A stretch of 64,000 nucleotides of DNA. It comes from Maricaulaceae bacterium EIL42A08. Its GTDB lineage: Bacteria > Pseudomonadota > Alphaproteobacteria > Caulobacterales > Maricaulaceae. This document shows positions 58,423-64,000 of the stretch, piece by piece; the first letter of the stretch is position 1, and each line of letters opens with the position of its first letter. Position numbers and translations under genes: made by a program. The DNA is taken from the NCBI GenBank assembly GCA_024178355.1, contig JAMZNZ010000003.1, positions 202,427-266,426 on the forward strand, given 5' to 3'. The notes beneath the pieces were generated by a model. That model worked only from the letters and a program-made list of their open reading frames with translations, was not told the origin of the DNA and made no database searches.

Positions 58423-61400
58423 ATGGCTATTTCGACCGATCTTAAGCGGACAAACACTACCGTGTTTGACGGACTTCGTGCGCTTGCAAAAGCCTCTCTC
58501 GCCGCCCTCGCAGGCGGCGTTTTACTGAGCGGTGCCGCGATGGCGCAGCCGCTATTGGTTGGTCCGGCCACGGCCAGCGATATTACACCAAGCTCAGCGG
58601 CTCCTGGCGATCTTGAGCCGGGCGACACAATTTCGCTCGGGCTGGCGATTGTTACTCAGAACCCCTCGTTCGATAGCTTCGATGGCTCAGACCAGATCTG
58701 GAACGGGCAGCAGCTGATTGGAATGTCCACCAGCGTGGATATCAGCGTGCTGGGTTCTGGTGGTGTCGTTGCAGCGTTTAGCGGAACAGCGTCTTTAAAT
58801 TCCAATCCGAATTGTAATGGCACCGGCCCGTCCCTCGGTTCCACCTCCGCAAGCTGGTCGGGCATGTCCCTGGTCCCGTCAAGCTTCGCGGCAAGCTGTA
58901 CGGTTGCCGCCGATATCAAGCTGCCCGATGACATCCCGCCGGGTACCTACACGCTCGTCTTTGATAATCTGGATGGTTTCTACCAGCCGATCCAAAGCCG
59001 CGTTGGGTCAGGTGGCACTACGACGACCACGACCGGCGGGACCACCGCATTTAGTACCGCTATCGCGTCACTCGACATTACAGTCGTTGCCGACACAACT
59101 GGCCCAAGCGGCACCATCACAGCTCCGGCTGGCCCGGTGGCCCCTGGCGAAGTCTTCTCCGCCAGCATTGTCTTTGACGAGCCCATCGTCGGCTTTGATT
59201 CCAGTGATATCAGCGTGGGTAACGGCACGCTTTCCAACTTCGTGGCGATCACGGACGAGAGTGGCGCTGCCGACAGTTTCACCTTCGACGTAACCGCCGG
59301 CACGGTTGGCACGGTGACGATTGATGTGGCTGCGGCTGCCGGTCAGGACGCCGCGGGTAATGACAACACTGTGCTCACCCAGGCCACCACGACGGTCGCC
59401 GGCGAGTTGCAGATTTCGTCCACCTTCCTCGGCGATGCACCTGAGCCCGGCGACACGACGACGTTGCGCTTCACCATTCAAAACACCGACGATACCGAGA
59501 CCGGTACGATCACGTTTTTCACGTCCAATATACAGGAAAGCCTGACTGGGCTTGCTGTATCTGGCGCTGCTACGACTAATACCTGCGGCTCTGCCCCCAG
59601 CGGGACGACCTTCCTGGTTGTAACGGGTGGGTCGGTTGCGCCAGGCTCCTCATGTTTGCTAGAATTTGATGTGGTTGTGCCCGGCGGCGCGACGCCTGGA
59701 ACCTATGGCGTAACCACCTCTAACCTGTCCTACAGCTACCCAGTCGCAGGGGCTGGCATCAGCGATACGGCGGTGACCCAGCTGACGGTGGCCGGTGCAG
59801 AAGGCGCGGGCGCGCCGCTGGCTTTCTCCAAGTCCTTCACCGATGACCCGGTCCTGCCCGGTGGCACGGTGACGCTGGAATACACCATCGTTCCAGAAGA
59901 GGGCACGGATGCCTCGTCGCTGGCCTTCACCGATGATCTAGACGCGGCTCTTTCCGGGCTGGTGGCCACCGGCCTGCCGCAAAGCGATGTCTGCGGTACC
60001 GGCTCCACCTTGTCGGGGACCAGCACGATTAGCCTGTCCGGCGGTAACGTGGCCGATGGTGCGACCTGTACCTTCTCTGTCACGCTGCAAACGCCAACAG
60101 GCACGTCCGGCGACTTCGTCAGCTCCACCAGCGAGTTGACCGGTAATCAGGATGGTGGCAGCGGTGCTGTGGCCATCGACACCGGGGCTATTGCCTCTGA
60201 CACACTCACCCTCATCAATCAGGTGCCGCAGGTGGTCCAGTCCGGCCCCGCAGGCCCTGTGGCCGTGGGCGAAGGCTTCACGCTGACGGTGGAGTTCTCC
60301 GAACCTGTGACCGGCTTTGTGGCTGGCGATCTCATCGTGACCAACGGTTCGGCCAGCAATCTGCAGACCAGCGACAATGAAACCTTCACAGTGACCATCA
60401 CGCCAGCCGCGGCCGGGACGGTGACCGTCGAGCTCCCGGCTGGCGTGGCTGAGGACACTGACACCAACGGCAACGTCGCGGCGACCGACTACACGGTAGA
60501 AGCTGAAACCGCTGCACCGGAGATTGAAGTCCAGTTTGTGGGCTCTTCGCTGGCGCTGACGGATGGCTCGGCGACTGCCAACACTGCGACTGGAACTGAC
60601 TTTGGCGTTGTGGACGTCACCACCGGTTCGCTGACCCGCACGCTGCGCATCACCAATTCGGGTGTCGGCGCGCTGTCTGTGACCTCTATCGCCCTGACCG
60701 ACACCACCAATTTCGGGCTGACAGCGGCCTTGCCGACTTCGGTCGCGGGCGGGGGCGGTACGCTTGACGTGCCGGTCACCTTTGACCCCACCTCTGTCGC
60801 GACCTTCCCTGCGACCATCACGATCAACTCCGATGACGCGGACGAAGCGGCCTTTGACTTTGCCATCTCAGGCGAGGGCGGTGCCGCGCCTGAGATCAAT
60901 GTGACGGGCAATAGCGTCAATATCGCCGATGGCGATACCAGCGTGACCGCAGCCGATCACACCCAGTTTGACACTATTGACGTGTCGGCGACGGGCACGC
61001 GGACCTTCACGATTGAAAACCTGGGCGGCTCGGTCCTGACGCTGGGCAGCAACGCGGTGTCGATCACCAATGACGCCAGCGGTGTGTTCTCGGTCAGCGC
61101 TCAACCGGCCACCACGGTTGCGGCCAGCGGGTCTGAGACCTTCACGGTCCAGTTCACGCCGTCCGACGTGGGCACGTTCACCGGACTGGTGAACATTGCC
61201 TCCGATGATGCCAGTGAGAACCCCTACACCTTCGCCATTGAAGCCACCGCCACCGGTGCGCCTGAGGTCGATCTTCAGGGCAATGGCGTGTCCATCGTCT
61301 CTGGCGATGTGACGCCAGCAGTCGCTGACGATACCAGCTTTGAAGGCGTCGCGGTTGGCTCTAACGCCAGTGCGACCTTCACCATTCGTAACACCGGCAA

Positions 61401-64000
61401 TGATGAGCTGGTCCTGACCCCGCCGGGAGGCGGGCGCGGCGATCCTGTGGTTCGCGGTGCGGGCTCCACCGACTTCACCGTGACGGCCCAGCCTGGCCTG
61501 TCGATTGCGGCGGGTGGATCGGAAGCCTTCTCGATCCAGTACGCGCCGAGCGCAGTCGGCGTTGCCAGCGCAACCTTCCAGTTCGGCACCAATGACGACG
61601 ATGAAGCCACCTACAGCTTCACCGTTGGCGGTGAGGGCACTGCGCCGGAGATCAATCTGGTGGGGGCTGATGGCACCACCGCGATCACGAACGGTGACAG
61701 CAGCCCGGATGCCGCGAAAGGTACCGACTTCTTCAGTGTCGGTGTTTCTACCGGCAGCGAAACCATCACGCTGACAATTGCCAACGAAGGAAGCGGCCTG
61801 CTCACGCTGGGTGCGAATGCGGTGTCGAGCAGTGATCCGACGCAATTTGCCATCAGCAGCCAGCCAGCTACGACGGTCGCTTCGGGTGGCACCACCACGT
61901 TTGATATCACCTTCGATCCCACCACGGTGGCCTTCCACTCTGCGCTGATCAGCATTGCCAACGACGACGCGGACGAGAATCCCTACACGTTTATTGTTCA
62001 GGGCAACGGTAGCGATGATATCGCGCCGAGCGGCTATACGGTCGCCTTCGACCAGGATCCGGTGATCCCGAGCAATGAGGCCAGCCTGTCGTTCACCTTT
62101 GCTGGCGCTGAGGTGGGAGCCGACTACGATTACTCGATCAGCTCCAGTGGTGGCGGAACAGATGTGACCGGTACCGGCACAATCGCCACAGCCACAGATC
62201 AAATCACAGGCATCGATGTGTCCGGTCTGGGCGACGGGACGTTGACCCTCTCGGCCACGCTCACAGACAGCAATTCCAACGAAGGTGTTGCGGCTACTGA
62301 CACGGCGTCAAAGGACACCGTGCCGCCAGCCTTCACGGCGAGCTTTGCACCGAGCGCTGTCCTGATCGGAGACGTGTCGACGCTTACCTTTGGCATTGAC
62401 GCGAGCTCAAATCTTGCGGCTTCCAGCGCGCTTGATTTCACCAATAACCTGCCAAGCGGGCTTGAAGTTGCGACAGTACCCAACGCGTCGAGCACCTGTA
62501 CGGGCGGCACACTGACAGCCGTGGCTGGCAGCGGCACGATCTCCTACACAGGTGGCACTGTGTCTGCGGGGGCATCCTGCGCCATCAGCGTGGATGTAAC
62601 GCCCACGAACACCGGCTCGTTCGCCAACACGAGCGGTGACCTGACGTCGTCTTATGGCAATAGCGGCACGGCTAGCGATACGCTGACGGTGACACAGCCG
62701 GCGCTCTCGATCGCCGACGTTACGGTCAATGAAGGCGATGGCACGGCGAGCTTTACGGTTTCGCTGTCTGCAGCCCCAGCCGCTACCACCACAGTGGACT
62801 TCGCCACGAGCGATGGGACGGCAGAGGCTGGAAGCGACTACACCGCCAATAGCGGCACGGTGACCTTCGTCGCGGGTGAGACGTCACAGACGATATCGGT
62901 GGCGATCACCGACGACACGGCGGATGAGCCAACGCCTGAAACCTTCACGGTGACTCTGTCCAACCCGGCGAATGCGACCATTGCCGATGGCTCCGCGACC
63001 GGCTCCATCAACGACAATGACAATGCACCGGAAATCTCCATTGCCGATGCCAGCGTTGCGGAGAACGGCGGCACGGTTGATTTTGCAGTCACTCTGTCCA
63101 ACCCGTCGGCGTCCGCGATCACCGTGGATTTTGCGACCGCGGACGGAACGGCGATTGCCGGCAGCGACTATGTTACAACCAGTGGCACGCTGACCTTCAA
63201 CCCGGGCGACACCGCTGACACGATCACCGTCACCATCACTGATGACGGCGTGGTTGAGCCCAGTGAAACCTTCACGGTGGACCTGTCCGGAGCGACCAAC
63301 TCGACAATTGTGGACGGGTCGGCCACCGGCACGATCACCAATGACGATGCGGCACCGGTTGGCTACACGGCTAGCTTTGATGCTGATCCGGTCAACAATG
63401 CCGGGGCTTCGGCCACGTCGTTTACGCTCGCCAGCGCGGTTGTGGGCACGACCTATGACTTCACCATCAGCTCTGATGGGGGCGGCACGCCTGTGACCGG
63501 TAGCGGCAGTGTCACGTCTGCGGGCCAGCAGGTTTCCGGCATTGATGTGTCGGGCCTCGGTGACGGAACGCTGACCCTGTCGGTGACCCTGACGGACGGC
63601 TTTGGAAATGAAGGCGTTGCAGCCACCGATACGGCTCAGAAAGAAACGGGTCTGCCCGCAGTCGCGATCACCACGACCTCGGCTGACCCGGTGTCCGGCG
63701 TCTTCTCGGTGACCTTCACCTTCGATGAAGCCGTGACCGGCTTTGCCGTTGGCGACATCACCGTGGGCAATGGCTCTGCGGGCAACTTCGCGGGCTCTGG
63801 CGACACCTACACCGCTGACATCACCCCTGCCGCAGATGGTACGGTGACGGTGGATGTGGCCGCTGGCGTGGCTCAGGACGCGGCCGGTAACGACAACACG
63901 GCTGCGACCCAGTTCTCGATTGAGAGCGACGGGACGGCTCCGGGTGTGGTGATTTCCACCGCCTCGGCTGATCCGGTGTCCGGCGTCTTCTCGGTGACCT
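58423..64000 (+). CDS. Giant exported multidomain repeat protein (partial)
   Basis: One frame stays open from ATG 58423 (GGGGGG upstream) to the window edge, giving at least 1859 residues. A signal peptide with a long n-region ends near AMA-Q (residue 41). Then come an N-terminal domain; an Ig-like module (about 224-326); two DUF11-like modules (328-596); an Ig-like module (600-695); four choice-of-anchor D-like modules (700-1200); another Ig-like module (1204-1298); a DUF11-like module; two Calx-beta domains (1428-1643, EGDGTASFTVSLS and the NDND-type ends); and repeats of Ig-like units to the edge. Probably a surface or secreted adhesin; the C-terminal anchor is outside. Confidence 0.88.
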   Translation, partial: MAISTDLKRTNTTVFDGLRALAKASLAALAGGVLLSGAAMAQPLLVGPATASDITPSSAAPGDLEPGDTISLGLAIVTQNPSFDSFDGSDQIWNGQQLIGMSTSVDISVLGSGGVVAAFSGTASLNSNPNCNGTGPSLGSTSASWSGMSLVPSSFAASCTVAADIKLPDDIPPGTYTLVFDNLDGFYQPIQSRVGSGGTTTTTTGGTTAFSTAIASLDITVVADTTGPSGTITAPAGPVAPGEVFSASIVFDEPIVGFDSSDISVGNGTLSNFVAITDESGAADSFTFDVTAGTVGTVTIDVAAAAGQDAAGNDNTVLTQATTTVAGELQISSTFLGDAPEPGDTTTLRFTIQNTDDTETGTITFFTSNIQESLTGLAVSGAATTNTCGSAPSGTTFLVVTGGSVAPGSSCLLEFDVVVPGGATPGTYGVTTSNLSYSYPVAGAGISDTAVTQLTVAGAEGAGAPLAFSKSFTDDPVLPGGTVTLEYTIVPEEGTDASSLAFTDDLDAALSGLVATGLPQSDVCGTGSTLSGTSTISLSGGNVADGATCTFSVTLQTPTGTSGDFVSSTSELTGNQDGGSGAVAIDTGAIASDTLTLINQVPQVVQSGPAGPVAVGEGFTLTVEFSEPVTGFVAGDLIVTNGSASNLQTSDNETFTVTITPAAAGTVTVELPAGVAEDTDTNGNVAATDYTVEAETAAPEIEVQFVGSSLALTDGSATANTATGTDFGVVDVTTGSLTRTLRITNSGVGALSVTSIALTDTTNFGLTAALPTSVAGGGGTLDVPVTFDPTSVATFPATITINSDDADEAAFDFAISGEGGAAPEINVTGNSVNIADGDTSVTAADHTQFDTIDVSATGTRTFTIENLGGSVLTLGSNAVSITNDASGVFSVSAQPATTVAASGSETFTVQFTPSDVGTFTGLVNIASDDASENPYTFAIEATATGAPEVDLQGNGVSIVSGDVTPAVADDTSFEGVAVGSNASATFTIRNTGNDELVLTPPGGGRGDPVVRGAGSTDFTVTAQPGLSIAAGGSEAFSIQYAPSAVGVASATFQFGTNDDDEATYSFTVGGEGTAPEINLVGADGTTAITNGDSSPDAAKGTDFFSVGVSTGSETITLTIANEGSGLLTLGANAVSSSDPTQFAISSQPATTVASGGTTTFDITFDPTTVAFHSALISIANDDADENPYTFIVQGNGSDDIAPSGYTVAFDQDPVIPSNEASLSFTFAGAEVGADYDYSISSSGGGTDVTGTGTIATATDQITGIDVSGLGDGTLTLSATLTDSNSNEGVAATDTASKDTVPPAFTASFAPSAVLIGDVSTLTFGIDASSNLAASSALDFTNNLPSGLEVATVPNASSTCTGGTLTAVAGSGTISYTGGTVSAGASCAISVDVTPTNTGSFANTSGDLTSSYGNSGTASDTLTVTQPALSIADVTVNEGDGTASFTVSLSAAPAATTTVDFATSDGTAEAGSDYTANSGTVTFVAGETSQTISVAITDDTADEPTPETFTVTLSNPANATIADGSATGSINDNDNAPEISIADASVAENGGTVDFAVTLSNPSASAITVDFATADGTAIAGSDYVTTSGTLTFNPGDTADTITVTITDDGVVEPSETFTVDLSGATNSTIVDGSATGTITNDDAAPVGYTASFDADPVNNAGASATSFTLASAVVGTTYDFTISSDGGGTPVTGSGSVTSAGQQVSGIDVSGLGDGTLTLSVTLTDGFGNEGVAATDTAQKETGLPAVAITTTSADPVSGVFSVTFTFDEAVTGFAVGDITVGNGSAGNFAGSGDTYTADITPAADGTVTVDVAAGVAQDAAGNDNTAATQFSIESDGTAPGVVISTASADPVSGVFSVT
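62032..63650 (+). repeat. Dispersed duplicated Ig-like module in the giant protein gene
   Basis: Two modules share clear similarity: one at about 62032-62315 (GYTVAFDQDPV ... DVSGLGDGTLTLSATLTD) and one at about 63361-63650 (GYTASFDADPV ... DVSGLGDGTLTLSVTLTD). They flank a DUF11-like module and two Calx-beta domains, so a block may have been duplicated with an insertion between the copies. Confidence 0.6.
63676..64000 (+). repeat. 285-bp tandem module in the giant protein gene
   Basis: The segment starting at 63676 (ACCTCGGCTGACCCGGTGTC) recurs almost identically at 63961, an offset of exactly 285 bases or 95 codons, and the second copy continues past the window. The encoded unit begins TSADPVSGVFSVTF. 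The high nucleotide identity suggests recent duplication or gene conversion. Confidence 0.75.

Noticed and set aside
60868..62202. 444-codon open frame on the minus strand opposite the giant protein
   Set aside because: It lies wholly opposite a continuous repeat-domain frame and its composition mirrors GC-rich third positions; no recognisable domain or leader.

Overview
The window is GC-rich alphaproteobacterial DNA, most likely from an aerobic anoxygenic phototroph with a marine-type, polysaccharide-degrading lifestyle. The gene order of the photosynthesis cluster, the TonB-dependent receptor end and the beta-glucan genes suggest a Caulobacterales/Maricaulales/Hyphomonadaceae-like organism, but the species cannot be named from the sequence alone. 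No rRNA, tRNA, CRISPR array, transposase or phage gene was seen.

Region 1 (1-12.9 kb) is a laminarin (beta-1,3-glucan) utilisation locus, all on the + strand. It holds the end of a TonB-dependent receptor, a lipoprotein GH3 glucosidase, two overlapping leaderless GH17 enzymes, a LacI-type regulator, an exported GH16 laminarinase, a GPH-type sugar:cation symporter, a leaderless GH3 beta-glucosidase and a sodium:solute symporter. A LacI-like operator (TGACA, central CG) recurs before the GH17 pair, GH16, the symporter and the second GH3. An ABC1/UbiB kinase gene (13.0-14.3 kb) separates this locus from the next region.

Region 2 (14.4-56.8 kb) is a complete photosynthesis gene cluster of about 42 kb. 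Left arm, + strand: bchI-bchD-bchO-crtI-crtB-(small ORF)-tspO-(two small ORFs); then crtC and crtD on the - strand; then crtE-crtF and bchC-X-Y-Z-(50-codon ORF)-pufB-A-L-M on the + strand. Middle, - strand: bchF-N-B-H-L-M-lhaA-puhA-B-C-bciE candidate-acsF-puhE-hemA-idi, converging on the puf operon. Right arm, + strand: aerR-ppsR-bchG-bch2/pucC-like-bchP-small membrane protein. Together these take ALA and IPP to bacteriochlorophyll a, reaction centre/LH1 and spirilloxanthin-series carotenoids. Perfect PpsR/CrtJ sites (TGT-N12-ACA) precede bchI, crtD/crtE and bchC, and degenerate ones precede bchF and bchG. I saw no pufC, pucBA, bchE or crtA: LH1 only, oxygen-dependent cyclase only, and no RC-bound tetrahaem cytochrome in the puf operon. 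A lipid-anchored monohaem cytochrome c at the cluster edge (56.9-57.4 kb) is a plausible RC electron donor.

Region 3 (57.6-64 kb) holds a thymidine kinase gene and the first 1859 codons of a giant exported repeat protein (Ig-like, DUF11-like, choice-of-anchor D and Calx-beta modules) that runs off the window.

Most unusual points: three tiny single-span membrane proteins around tspO; crtC lying inside the end of crtD with no ordinary start codon where its conserved part begins; an unrecognised 50-codon ORF in the pufQ position; and the tight link of a laminarin locus to the photosynthesis cluster.
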